From Thermoleophilia bacterium (GTDB taxonomy: Bacteria; Actinomycetota; Thermoleophilia; Miltoncostaeales; Miltoncostaeaceae): a stretch of DNA of 5,998 nt. The position numbers were made by a program, and so were the translations under genes. The stretch is from the NCBI GenBank assembly GCA_017882555.1, contig JADGPH010000099.1:1-5998 (forward strand). The letters run 5' to 3'. Shown here one piece after another: positions 1 through 5,863 of this stretch (the first letter of the stretch is position 1; every line of letters begins with the position of its first letter). Below the pieces are notes generated by a model. It worked only from the letters and a program-made list of their open reading frames with translations. It was not told the origin of the DNA and searched no databases.

Positions 1-26
1 ACCGGTCGCCCTATTGAACCCCACTC

Positions 27-85
27 AACACAAATCCCGGCATCCACCGCAAGATTCAGGGGCGGCTGCCGGGATTCGCTGTGTT
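27..85. repeat. Long imperfect inverted repeat
   Basis: AACACA (27-32) followed directly by AATCCCGGCA (33-42) pairs with TGCCGGGATT (67-76) and TGTGTT (80-85). That gives 16 base pairs, interrupted only by a three-base bulge, CGC at 77-79. Inside the 24-base loop, CCGC (47-50) can pair with GCGG (62-65), extending the fold. No T-run follows on the plus strand, so a classical intrinsic terminator is not clear. It could be a U-less terminator, a protein-binding dyad or an element end. Confidence 0.55.
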
Positions 86-232
86 AATGGACTTCAATGC
101 ACCTCAGTCGGTTGAGATCTCCTATCCGGGATCTCGATTCCACATCGCAGTGTGACGCTTGGTGACCGGTGGTCGACTATCGGCCCAGAGCGCAGGGTCC
201 GTAATCGCCGTGATGCGTAGGGCTCCTAGCCC

Positions 233-268
233 GGCCTGCCGTCACAGAATTTGAGTGACGAGACGGCC
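233..268. repeat. Hairpin with internal loop
   Basis: CGTCAC (240-245) and GTGACG (255-260) form a perfect 6-bp stem around a 9-base loop. GGCC at 233-236 can pair with GGCC at 265-268 beyond an internal loop of three against four bases. A further small stem, 220-232, lies immediately to the left. No T-run follows on either strand. Function is unknown. Confidence 0.4.
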
Positions 269-377
269 TGAATGCACACGTGACTACCTACGAGCGCTGG
301 GTTGTCGATGACGACTCGGCGATGGGAATTTCAAGGTCCGGTTGGTGGTGCACACACACTGTATGCCCTTGTGGTGG

Positions 378-416
378 GGGTCTGTATAGGGCTTTTCCCT
401 GATATTGGCAGGACCC
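378..416 (-). terminator. Possible terminator of the ABC operon
   Basis: On the minus strand, 33 bases lie between the permease stop codon and this fold. GGGT (378-381) pairs with ACCC (413-416), CTG (382-384) with CAG (409-411), TAT (385-387) with ATA (402-404), and AGGG (388-391) with CCCT (397-400), around a 5-base loop. That makes 14 bp, with all unpaired bases on one side: 401, 405-408 and 412. There is no U-tail, so this would be a stem-only terminator of the kind often proposed for high-GC Gram-positives. Position supports the call more than the structure does. Confidence 0.4.
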
Positions 417-449
417 ACACGCGGGATCTGCGCATGGGGGAAAACCCAC

Positions 450-1238
450 CTACGAAGCCACATCCCGGCGTGAGAACAGCATGGATGTGCCGACCGCGAC
501 GACGACCCAGTACGCCGCCAAGGTCAGTCCGGTGCGGGCCAGTGAGACTGACGTGCTCCCGCCCGAGGCGAGGTTCTGCAGCAGCTGCCCCGGCAACCAA
601 TCCTGGCCGTTCGTCCACGTGGCCGAGAGGATGGCTTCGGCCGGGAGGACCCACGCAACCCCGATCGCCAGCGCGGCGACGGGCGAGCGGAAGATCAATG
701 CCAGCGCCGCCCCGAGGGTCCCAAAGCCGAGCGACGCGAGCACCAGGTGCCACATCGTGCTCCATAGATCGCTCACACCGGCCGAGCTGGTCCAGGCCGA
801 CGTGGAGATGCCCTTGGAGGGGGCAAGCACGAACGCGAGCGCGACACTCACGATCACGGCCGCAAGAAGCACCAGCACGCCGAAGGCCAACAGCGCGACG
901 TACTTGCCCGCCAGGAACCGGACCCGCCGGGGTTCGCGTACCAGCAGGTTGCGCAAGGCGCCTGTGCTGTATTCGCTGCCAAACGCGGCCGCGAAGATGC
1001 CAAGCATCACAATGCCCATCAACGGGCCCGCATGATCGAGCCCGCGCACCAGGCCGTTGGGCTGCGAAAGCTCGGCGACCGAGACGCGCAGGCCACGGCC
1101 GTCGCCGGGGGTCTTGGAGGCGCGTTCGATCCCGAGGATCGTCACCAGCGCGGTGAACCCGAGGAACAGTCCGCCCCCGCCCAAGAGCAGGCCGCGACGG
1201 CGCAGCTTCAGGAGTTCACTCAAGAAGGCGCCGATCAT
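450..1238 (-). CDS. ABC-2 type exporter permease subunit
   Basis: This is a 262-residue integral membrane protein, probably the channel half of an ABC exporter driven by the ATPase encoded just upstream. Six hydrophobic segments are visible at roughly residues 17-37, 72-87, 113-139, 163-183, 187-205 and 236-255, the usual number for ABC-2 permeases. The N-terminus has the family's basic SELLKLRRR stretch before helix 1. After helix 2 comes the pattern EYSTGALRNLL (residues 89-99) followed by a basic segment and GK (111-112), matching the conserved E..tG.lR..L...R....K block of this superfamily. The ATG start is supported by GGAGGT six bases upstream and by a 4-base ATGA overlap with the ATPase stop, implying translational coupling. 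The substrate cannot be read from sequence; a peptide, an antibiotic or a lipid-like compound are all possible. The family call is firm, the substrate unknown. Confidence 0.9.
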   Translation of the reverse strand: MIGAFLSELLKLRRRGLLLGGGGLFLGFTALVTILGIERASKTPGDGRGLRVSVAELSQPNGLVRGLDHAGPLMGIVMLGIFAAAFGSEYSTGALRNLLVREPRRVRFLAGKYVALLAFGVLVLLAAVIVSVALAFVLAPSKGISTSAWTSSAGVSDLWSTMWHLVLASLGFGTLGAALALIFRSPVAALAIGVAWVLPAEAILSATWTNGQDWLPGQLLQNLASGGSTSVSLARTGLTLAAYWVVVAVGTSMLFSRRDVAS

Positions 1239-2206
1239 GCGGCCACCTCCGACTCTTGCGGGTGCGCAAGTATTGCGTGATCATCGTTGGCCGTCATTGC
1301 AAAAAAGGCGTCTTCGAGCGTACCGCGGTTGACCGACAGCGCCGCGAGCGTGATGCCCCGTCCCATCGCCAGGCGGTTCAGCTCCGGTGCCCACTCGGCC
1401 GGGGCCGGTGCGTGGACCGCAGCACCCTCGATTCGTCCGACATGGCCGGCGTGGGTGCAAAGCTCTGCGAGGCGCTGCAGATCGCCGGTGTGCTCCGGTA
1501 TGGCGATCACCTCCGCCGTCTGCGCACCGAGCAGTCCGTCGATCGAGCCTTGGAAGCGCAGCTTGCCGTCGTCGATCACCACCAGGTGATCACAGATCGT
1601 CTGGATCTCCCCGAGCAAGTGGCTCGACACGACGACCGTCAGGCCGTCGTCGGCGAGCTCGCGCAGCAGCGCGCGGACCTCGCGGATACCGGCTGGGTCG
1701 AGGCCATTGGTGGGCTCATCGAGCACGAGCAGGTCGGGCTCGGGCAAGAGCGCCGCCGCGATGCCCAGGCGCTGCTTCATCCCGAGTGAGTAGCTCTTGA
1801 AGCGGTCCCCGCCACGGTCACCGAGTCCCACTTGACCCAGGAGCGTGTCGACCCGGCGCATGTTGTGCCGGCCGAGCGAGGCGAGGATCTCGAGGTTCCG
1901 GCGTCCCGAGATGGTCGGGTAAAAGGCGGGCGCTTCGATCAGAGATCCGACCCGTGACAGGTACTCGGCCGGATGTGCAATCGAGTGTCCGAACACCTCT
2001 CCGGTACCCGCGCTCGGGCGAATCAGCCCGAGCAGCATCCGCAGGGTGGTTGTCTTCCCGGCGCCGTTCGGCCCCACGAATCCGCTAATGACCCCTCGGG
2101 GAAGTTCGAGGTCGATGGAGTCGACGACCGCACGGCTGCCGTAGTGCTTGGTCAGCCCCGCAGTCCGGACGGCGAGGTCGGGCAGGGCGTGGGTGGCGGT
2201 ACTCAC
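1235..2206 (-). CDS. ABC exporter ATP-binding protein, BcrA-like
   Basis: This 323-residue cytoplasmic ATPase should power the permease encoded next to it. The nucleotide-binding domain fills residues about 11-230. Motifs in order are Walker A GPNGAGKT (45-52), the signature region YSLGMKQRLGIA (139-150), Walker B LLVLDEPTNGLDP (159-171, with E164 as catalytic glutamate), and the switch histidine H196 in SSH. The Q-loop region reads GSLIEAPAFYPTISG (87-101), with glutamate in place of the usual glutamine. That pattern is typical of the bacitracin-exporter (BcrA) type of ABC-2 ATPase. A C-terminal region of about 90 residues has no motif I recognise, as is common in this group. The start is GTG (2204-2206) with no clear Shine-Dalgarno site; it leaves 10 residues before the first strand, a normal length. 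The gene is first in a two-gene operon and its TGA overlaps the permease ATG. The role could be self-resistance or lipid or peptide export; the substrate is not determinable. Confidence 0.93.
   Translation of the reverse strand: MSTATHALPDLAVRTAGLTKHYGSRAVVDSIDLELPRGVISGFVGPNGAGKTTTLRMLLGLIRPSAGTGEVFGHSIAHPAEYLSRVGSLIEAPAFYPTISGRRNLEILASLGRHNMRRVDTLLGQVGLGDRGGDRFKSYSLGMKQRLGIAAALLPEPDLLVLDEPTNGLDPAGIREVRALLRELADDGLTVVVSSHLLGEIQTICDHLVVIDDGKLRFQGSIDGLLGAQTAEVIAIPEHTGDLQRLAELCTHAGHVGRIEGAAVHAPAPAEWAPELNRLAMGRGITLAALSVNRGTLEDAFFAMTANDDHAILAHPQESEVAA
1245..1250 (-). promoter_or_regulatory. Shine-Dalgarno site of the permease gene
   Basis: The minus strand reads GGAGGT here, six bases before the permease ATG (1236-1238). 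It lies inside the last codons of the ATPase gene. It is the clearest ribosome binding site in the window and fixes the permease start at 1238. Confidence 0.75.
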
Positions 2207-2272
2207 CGGCGGCTCGTCGGGTGGCAGGTCACGTCGCAGGGGTCATCTGAGTGAGGATCTCCGGAATCGAGA

Positions 2273-2285
2273 GGCGATGATCGCC
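2273..2285. promoter_or_regulatory. Dyad upstream of ABC operon, possible operator
   Basis: GGCGAT (2273-2278) and ATCGCC (2280-2285) form a perfect 6-bp dyad around a single base. It lies 66 bases upstream of the ATPase GTG, in the only intergenic space available for this operon's promoter. Its size and symmetry suit a dimeric repressor, but no regulator gene is in the window and I see no clear -35/-10 pair beside it. Confidence 0.3.
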
Positions 2286-2286
2286 G

Positions 2287-2312
2287 CACTGGCGCACGGC
2301 CGCGGTGCAGTG
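2287..2312 (-). terminator. Bulged hairpin after relaxase gene
   Basis: CACTG (2287-2291) pairs with CAGTG (2308-2312). Inside it, 2293-2295 pair with 2305-2307 (one G-T wobble) and 2297-2298 with 2303-2304, leaving a 4-base loop and single bulges at 2292 and 2296. It begins about 32 bases past the relaxase stop on the minus strand and may terminate that transcript before the ABC operon. It has no U-tail, so the call rests on position and stem only. Confidence 0.3.
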
Positions 2313-2330
2313 TCCGCGACGTCGGGGACA

Positions 2331-2344
2331 GGTGCCCGGTCACC
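2331..2344. repeat. 14-bp near-palindrome abutting relaxase stop
   Basis: GGTGCCCGGTCACC is self-complementary at every position except the C2335/T2340 pair. It ends one base before the relaxase stop codon (2345-2347, TAA on the minus strand). As RNA it would form only a 4-bp stem with a 6-base loop, so a protein-binding site is as plausible as a terminator component. Confidence 0.3.
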
Positions 2345-4945
2345 TTAACGATCGATTTCGGCTCCCTGCGTTAACGTGGCCTTATGATCCGGCGTCAGAT
2401 GCGGGCCGTGGCCCACGATCTGGCGTGGGTCGGCGTGGACGTTCTCGAGCTGTGGTGTCTGTTCGGGCGACGCGCCGAGTTCAGTGAGCGCGAGCGGGCG
2501 TGCGGCCGGCGTGCGAAGGGCGTGGGCCACCGCATCGAGCACGTCGGTCTCGGGGGTCGTCGTGACAAACAGGTGCACGGCCTCGCGGGCGCGAGACAGC
2601 GCGACGTAGCTCCATTCTGCGTGCGCGCCGTCCCCGGGGGCGACGACAAACGCGCGGTCGACGGTGATCCCTTGGGCGCAGTGGCCGGTGATGGCCCAGC
2701 CGTGTTCGACCCCGTCGGCTTGCTGATAGGCCATCGAAATCTCGACCCGGGTACCGTCGTCGGCATCGAGGGTGAGGGCACCGGTGGCGCGGTCGACCCC
2801 GACGACCTGGCCACGCATACCGTTGCGCAGGCCCTCGCGCGGATCGTTGATCCGGCAGCGCACCGAGTCGCCGACGGCATATGCCCCGGGGCTGTCGTCG
2901 ACGCGCGCGCCACGCAGGCCCGCGTCCTCAAGGCGCTGTTGCGCGGCGCGGTTGAGCGCGTCGACCTCCCGGCGCCGGTACGCGAGCATCACCAACCGGG
3001 CACCGGGGTCACGCGCACGCGCCTGCCACCACGCCTCGGCGCACATCTCCAGCGGGTCCGGGGTCAGGTGAATGCGCCCGTGCGCGGCGAGCGCGCCGAG
3101 TGCCGCCGGCGTGTCGCCGTCGCGCAAGGCCTCCAGGGCGGCGCGCTCCCAACCGGATACCTGTCGGTGGTTGGCGATCAACTCGACCGCCCCGAGGCGT
3201 TCGGCGAGGGCTGCAAAGAGTCCCCCCGGCCCGACGGCCGGGAGCTGCTTGTGGTCGCCGACGAGCACGACGCGGGCGTCGTGGGCGTCGGTCTGCGCCA
3301 GGAGGCGCCCCAGGGTGCGAGTGTCGGCCATCGACGCCTCATCGACTATCACGCATCCCGACGGCGGGTGCGTGCCCGACTCCCACTGAGCGCACAAGGC
3401 GTGCATCGTCGAGCTTGGCATGCCGGTGGCCTGCTGGAGGACGTGGGCGGCCTGGGCCGATGGCGCGCAGCCAGTGACGGCGATCCCACTGGCCCACAGT
3501 GCCCGTGTCGCGGCCGCGAGCGCCGTGGTCTTGCCCGACCCGGCGCGTCCGACGATGCAGACGATCCGGTCATCCGGGGCAGCGGCGTGTTCGGCGGCGA
3601 GGACCTGCTCTTTCGACAGTGCGAGCGGTGCGAAGGTCACGGCGGTGGCCAGGTCCTCGGGCGCCGCGCGATGGGTGGCGGCCCCGCGGCCGGCCTCGGC
3701 GCGAGCGAGCACCGCCGTTTCACATCCGAGGATCTCGCGGGTCGTATAGCGCGGCGGGCGACCGGTGCGGACGGCCCCCAATGGTGTGATCTCCGGGAGC
3801 GCGATTGTCCGATCGGCACGGGCGAGCACCGCCTGCGCGGTCGTTCCCTCCACGGCGGCATCGGCCCACGCGGCGATGATGTCGGCTTGCGTGAAGGTCT
3901 GGCCCGTTGCCGTCAGCCCGTCTGGTCCGACAAGATCGAGATCGCTGCGCGTGACGTCGCAGGGCATGGGGATGCGCCCTGTGGCAAAGAGCTGTGTGCG
4001 GGGTGTCTCCGTGAGGCCGAGGCGGGTGGCCGCCTGGAGCCACAGCGCGCGTTGGGTCTCGACCGCAAAGCTCTGGCGTAGGGGCCGGGTCGCCCGTCCG
4101 GCGATGCGGGCGCCGTGGGCGGTGCGGACATCAAACTCCTCGGCGTGGGCGCGCACCGCCGCCGCCCGTCCGCTGGTTGCCGTAATCGCCGCTCGGTTGA
4201 TCGCGGCGAGTTCGATACCCCCGTGGGTTTGCCTGCGCCACTCGACCCCGAAACGCAGCGTCAGTTCGTAACGCAGTCGCGCTTCGTAGACGCTGCGGGC
4301 CGCCCGTCGCCAACCCACGAGGAGGGGTACCGCATCGAGCGCCCGCCAGTGCTCGGGGTCATCGTGCGCGAGGGTCTGATTGGCGATCACGACATGGGTA
4401 TGCAGATGTGGATCGCCGTCGCGGTTTGTGTAGTGGGCAAAGGCCGCCCCGACATACCCGCTCCCCGGGACATGGTCGCCCCCGCGCCGCACGACGCAGG
4501 CGCGGGCCTCCAGGAGCTCAAATGCGTCACGCCAGGCGACCCGGTGCGCATCGGCGACCGCGGGTGCATGTTGATCGGAGAGCGCCAGCATCAGACTGAT
4601 CGACTTCGGCGCGGAGAAGACCAGATCGAACCCGGCGACCGGCCGGCGGGGTTCGGTGGAGTGGTGCAACTCGCCGGTTGCCGGGTCGATCCGTACCCGC
4701 GTGACGTGACGCACCGGCGCCGTGCGCCGCAGCGTGCGCCCGGTGGCGGGGTCCGTCCCGAGGAGTAGCCGCGTAAGTTCGCCGTCGGCCACGGGGCCCT
4801 CCCGCGCGAGCGCCCGCCGGGCCGCCCCAACCCACTCGCTGATCGGCACCCCGGTCCACGACTGCCAGTCGGCATCGGCGCGCGCGGCGCGTTCGTAGTA
4901 GCCCCGTGCGGCCGTCGCCGGACGCAGGCGGGCGACGCTCAGCAT
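2345..4945 (-). CDS. MobF family (TrwC/TraI-type) conjugative relaxase-helicase
   Basis: This 866-residue protein should nick one strand at oriT, stay bound to its 5' end through a tyrosine, and unwind the plasmid or element for conjugative transfer. The relaxase domain (about 1-300) has tyrosines Y16-Y17, GFDLVFSAPKS (105-115, with D107 matching the catalytic Asp of R388 TrwC), and H171 with DPHLHTHVV (179-186). The spacing H171/H182/H184 equals H150/H161/H163 of TrwC. The helicase domain (about 437-800) has Walker A GRAGSGKT (466-473), Walker B VIVDEAS (532-538), GDHKQLP (563-569), GHCAQGITVDR (754-764) and YVALSRAR (780-787). It ends soon after, so it is somewhat shorter than TrwC (966 residues) and far shorter than F TraI (1756). 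I chose ATG 4943-4945 because MLSVARL is the canonical family N-terminus; the frame stays open to ATG 5053, but those 36 codons are leader. No Shine-Dalgarno site is visible. The second tyrosine pair is absent. No coupling protein or secretion gene is adjacent in the window. Confidence 0.95.
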   Translation of the reverse strand: MLSVARLRPATAARGYYERAARADADWQSWTGVPISEWVGAARRALAREGPVADGELTRLLLGTDPATGRTLRRTAPVRHVTRVRIDPATGELHHSTEPRRPVAGFDLVFSAPKSISLMLALSDQHAPAVADAHRVAWRDAFELLEARACVVRRGGDHVPGSGYVGAAFAHYTNRDGDPHLHTHVVIANQTLAHDDPEHWRALDAVPLLVGWRRAARSVYEARLRYELTLRFGVEWRRQTHGGIELAAINRAAITATSGRAAAVRAHAEEFDVRTAHGARIAGRATRPLRQSFAVETQRALWLQAATRLGLTETPRTQLFATGRIPMPCDVTRSDLDLVGPDGLTATGQTFTQADIIAAWADAAVEGTTAQAVLARADRTIALPEITPLGAVRTGRPPRYTTREILGCETAVLARAEAGRGAATHRAAPEDLATAVTFAPLALSKEQVLAAEHAAAPDDRIVCIVGRAGSGKTTALAAATRALWASGIAVTGCAPSAQAAHVLQQATGMPSSTMHALCAQWESGTHPPSGCVIVDEASMADTRTLGRLLAQTDAHDARVVLVGDHKQLPAVGPGGLFAALAERLGAVELIANHRQVSGWERAALEALRDGDTPAALGALAAHGRIHLTPDPLEMCAEAWWQARARDPGARLVMLAYRRREVDALNRAAQQRLEDAGLRGARVDDSPGAYAVGDSVRCRINDPREGLRNGMRGQVVGVDRATGALTLDADDGTRVEISMAYQQADGVEHGWAITGHCAQGITVDRAFVVAPGDGAHAEWSYVALSRAREAVHLFVTTTPETDVLDAVAHALRTPAARPLALTELGASPEQTPQLENVHADPRQIVGHGPHLTPDHKATLTQGAEIDR
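4379..4399 (-). repeat. Copy 1 of a 21-bp near-repeat (in relaxase HUH motif)
   Basis: This stretch encodes the THVVIAN part of the relaxase metal-binding motif. It matches 4988-5008 in the same orientation at 19 of 21 positions, including an exact 15-base core GATCACGACATGGGT at 4385-4399. This copy belongs to the functional gene; see the second copy in the relaxase leader. Confidence 0.8.
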
Positions 4946-4964
4946 GGTGCGGGTGCGTGAGGTT

Positions 4965-4975
4965 CGGTGCCACCG
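4965..4975. promoter_or_regulatory. Short dyad before relaxase start
   Basis: CGGTG (4965-4969) and CACCG (4971-4975) form a perfect 5-bp dyad around one base, 19 bases upstream of the relaxase ATG. Relaxase promoters are often autoregulated through such sites, and oriT regions also carry inverted repeats. At this length chance is also possible. Confidence 0.25.
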
Positions 4976-4987
4976 TCCGATCGATCC

Positions 4988-5008
4988 ATTGCAGATCACG
5001 ACATGGGT
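4988..5008 (-). repeat. Copy 2 of near-repeat, in relaxase leader
   Basis: This is a 19-of-21 match to 4379-4399, with the exact 15-base core at 4994-5008. It lies 43 bases upstream of the relaxase ATG and, on the minus strand, in the same reading frame. There it would read THVVICNGSIGRW, resembling relaxase motif III followed by the usual N...GRW segment. It may be a relic of another MobF gene, a recombination scar, or chance. Confidence 0.55.
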
Positions 5009-5055
5009 CGGCCCGGCGCGGTGAGGGGGTGGACCGCGCCGGCCTCGTCCCATGC

Positions 5056-5074
5056 ATCCCGGTCGTATCCCGGT
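5056..5074 (+). promoter_or_regulatory. 8-bp direct repeat with 11-bp period
   Basis: ATCCCGGT occurs at 5056-5063 and again at 5067-5074, exactly 11 bases apart, so both copies face the same side of the helix. The pair lies 39 bases upstream of the oxidoreductase ATG and just upstream of the possible -35. Direct repeats of 11-bp period are typical of OmpR/PhoP-type response regulator sites; assignment to such a regulator is inference only. Confidence 0.3.
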
Positions 5075-5079
5075 GTGAG

Positions 5080-5107
5080 TTGCATTCAGCGGTCAAGCGA
5101 CCACACT
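5080..5107 (+). promoter_or_regulatory. Possible promoter of the oxidoreductase gene, perhaps leaderless
   Basis: TTGCAT (5080-5085) and CACACT (5102-5107) are separated by 16 bases and partly resemble -35 and -10 elements. The -10-like hexamer ends six bases before the ATG at 5114, so transcription could start at or near the start codon. That would fit the absence of a Shine-Dalgarno site. A small dyad, GGTC (5091-5094) with GACC (5099-5102), lies between the hexamers and could bind a regulator. The hexamers are weak matches. Confidence 0.25.
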
Positions 5108-5113
5108 GGGCCT

Positions 5114-5863
5114 ATGTCTGACGGTGAGCAGATCCCACCCGCCGGCGGAGATCAGGACACGGGCCCGGACGGTCTCCCGACCCGCCCACGGGAATTCCGC
5201 ATCGGGCGGGCCGCGTTCTTGGCCACGGTGGCGGCGGGCGTTGGCGGGATCTTTGTCGCGCCAGCGCTGTCGCGGATCTTCAGCAACCCGCTGTCCAGTC
5301 TGCTCCCGTCGAGCCTTGGCGATCTCCTGCCGGGCAACGGATGGAGGATCTATAACGTCCAGGATCCGTTTCCGACCTTCAATCCGGCGACCTATCGGTT
5401 GACGGTCGCGGGACTGGTGGAGCGCCCGGTCACGCTCACATGGAACCAGATCACGGCCCTGCCGGGCGCCGTGCAAACCTCAACGTTCCACTGCGTTACC
5501 GGCTGGACCGTCGACGGAGTGCGCTGGGAGGGAATCCGGACCCACACCCTGATGGATCTCGTCAAGCCCTTGCCGAGCGCCAAGTTCGTCACCTTCCAGT
5601 CGATGGAAGGGCCATATGTCGACCAGCTCTCGATCGAGCAGTTCACGCTGCCCGATGTGATGATCGCCCGTCAGATGGACGGTGGCCCGATCTCGCGCGC
5701 CCACGGCGCCCCCCTGCGACTGGTCATCCCGGACATGTACGGCTACAAGAACGTCAAGTGGCTCGCATCCATCACCTTTGTCGCCAAGGCATCGGCGGGG
5801 TTCTGGGAACAGCGTGGGTACGACATCGACGCGTGGGTCGGCCGTTCCAATGGCTACGGCTAG
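5114..5863 (+). CDS. Sulfite-oxidase-fold molybdopterin-dependent oxidoreductase
   Basis: This 249-residue protein has one sulfite oxidase/YedY-type Mo-cofactor domain (about 75-228). The key block is FHCVTGWTVDGVRWEGI (125-141), where C127 is the expected molybdenum ligand. Also present are the entry pattern LTVAGLVERPVTLTW (96-110) and the conserved C-terminal block HGAPLRLVIPDMYGYKNVKWL (197-217). It resembles the catalytic subunit of MsrP-like systems, but the substrate is not readable; periplasmic MsrP (about 330 residues) is longer. A hydrophobic stretch, residues about 33-52, follows RIGRAAFL (29-36). This sits where a Tat signal would, yet the second arginine of the twin pair is alanine. 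The protein is probably exported or anchored on the outer face of the membrane. ATG 5114 is chosen because it gives a normal-length N-region; upstream codons 4967-5113 look non-coding. The stop overlaps the cytochrome b-like gene by 14 bases, indicating one operon and joint function. Confidence 0.9.
   Translation: MSDGEQIPPAGGDQDTGPDGLPTRPREFRIGRAAFLATVAAGVGGIFVAPALSRIFSNPLSSLLPSSLGDLLPGNGWRIYNVQDPFPTFNPATYRLTVAGLVERPVTLTWNQITALPGAVQTSTFHCVTGWTVDGVRWEGIRTHTLMDLVKPLPSAKFVTFQSMEGPYVDQLSIEQFTLPDVMIARQMDGGPISRAHGAPLRLVIPDMYGYKNVKWLASITFVAKASAGFWEQRGYDIDAWVGRSNGYG

Larger units (their letters stand above)
1..449. other. Gene-free, hairpin-rich left flank
   Basis: I see no convincing protein or RNA gene here. 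G+C is about 59% by hand count, lower than most coding lines I sampled further right. The stretch lies downstream of the leftward ABC operon, whose last stop codon is at 450-452. It contains several inverted repeats: 27-85 (long, bulged), 114-119 with 130-135 (GAGATC/GATCTC, 10-base loop), 220-224 with 228-232 (GGGCT/AGCCC, 3-base loop), 233-268, and 378-416. A 22-codon open frame at 87-155 begins with ATG but has no ribosome binding site. The cluster of dyads suggests transcription end points or the edge of a mobile element, but neither is demonstrated. Confidence 0.6.

Noticed and set aside
30..50. AATCCCGGCA-type sequence resembling the 3' part of a tRNA, suggesting an attachment site
   Set aside because: No T-loop consensus, opposing T-stem arm or cloverleaf can be drawn around it, and no second copy of the tract was seen as a direct repeat at the other end of the relaxase region.
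87..155. 22-codon open frame starting MDFNAPQ
   Set aside because: No Shine-Dalgarno site, no promoter and no recognisable product; too short to support as a gene, and it begins directly after a large inverted repeat.
302..1156. Plus-strand open frame of 284 codons opposite the permease
   Set aside because: The translation is low-complexity Arg/Pro/Ser-rich, typical of a shadow frame, and the opposite strand encodes a clear membrane protein.
2384..4081. Long open frame of 565 codons on the plus strand, opposite the relaxase gene
   Set aside because: It is antisense to a gene whose motifs are intact over the same span, and its translation shows no recognisable domain. Long antisense frames are expected in DNA this GC-rich.
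4946..5053. Extending the relaxase to the ATG at 5053
   Set aside because: MLSVARL at 4945 is the normal start of MobF relaxases and aligns Y16-Y17 with the family position. The extra 36 residues would displace the catalytic tyrosines from the N-terminus.
4967..5113. Extending the oxidoreductase upstream to the ATG at 4967
   Set aside because: The added 49 residues have no family counterpart, would overlap the relaxase leader, and would place the hydrophobic signal region too far from the N-terminus.
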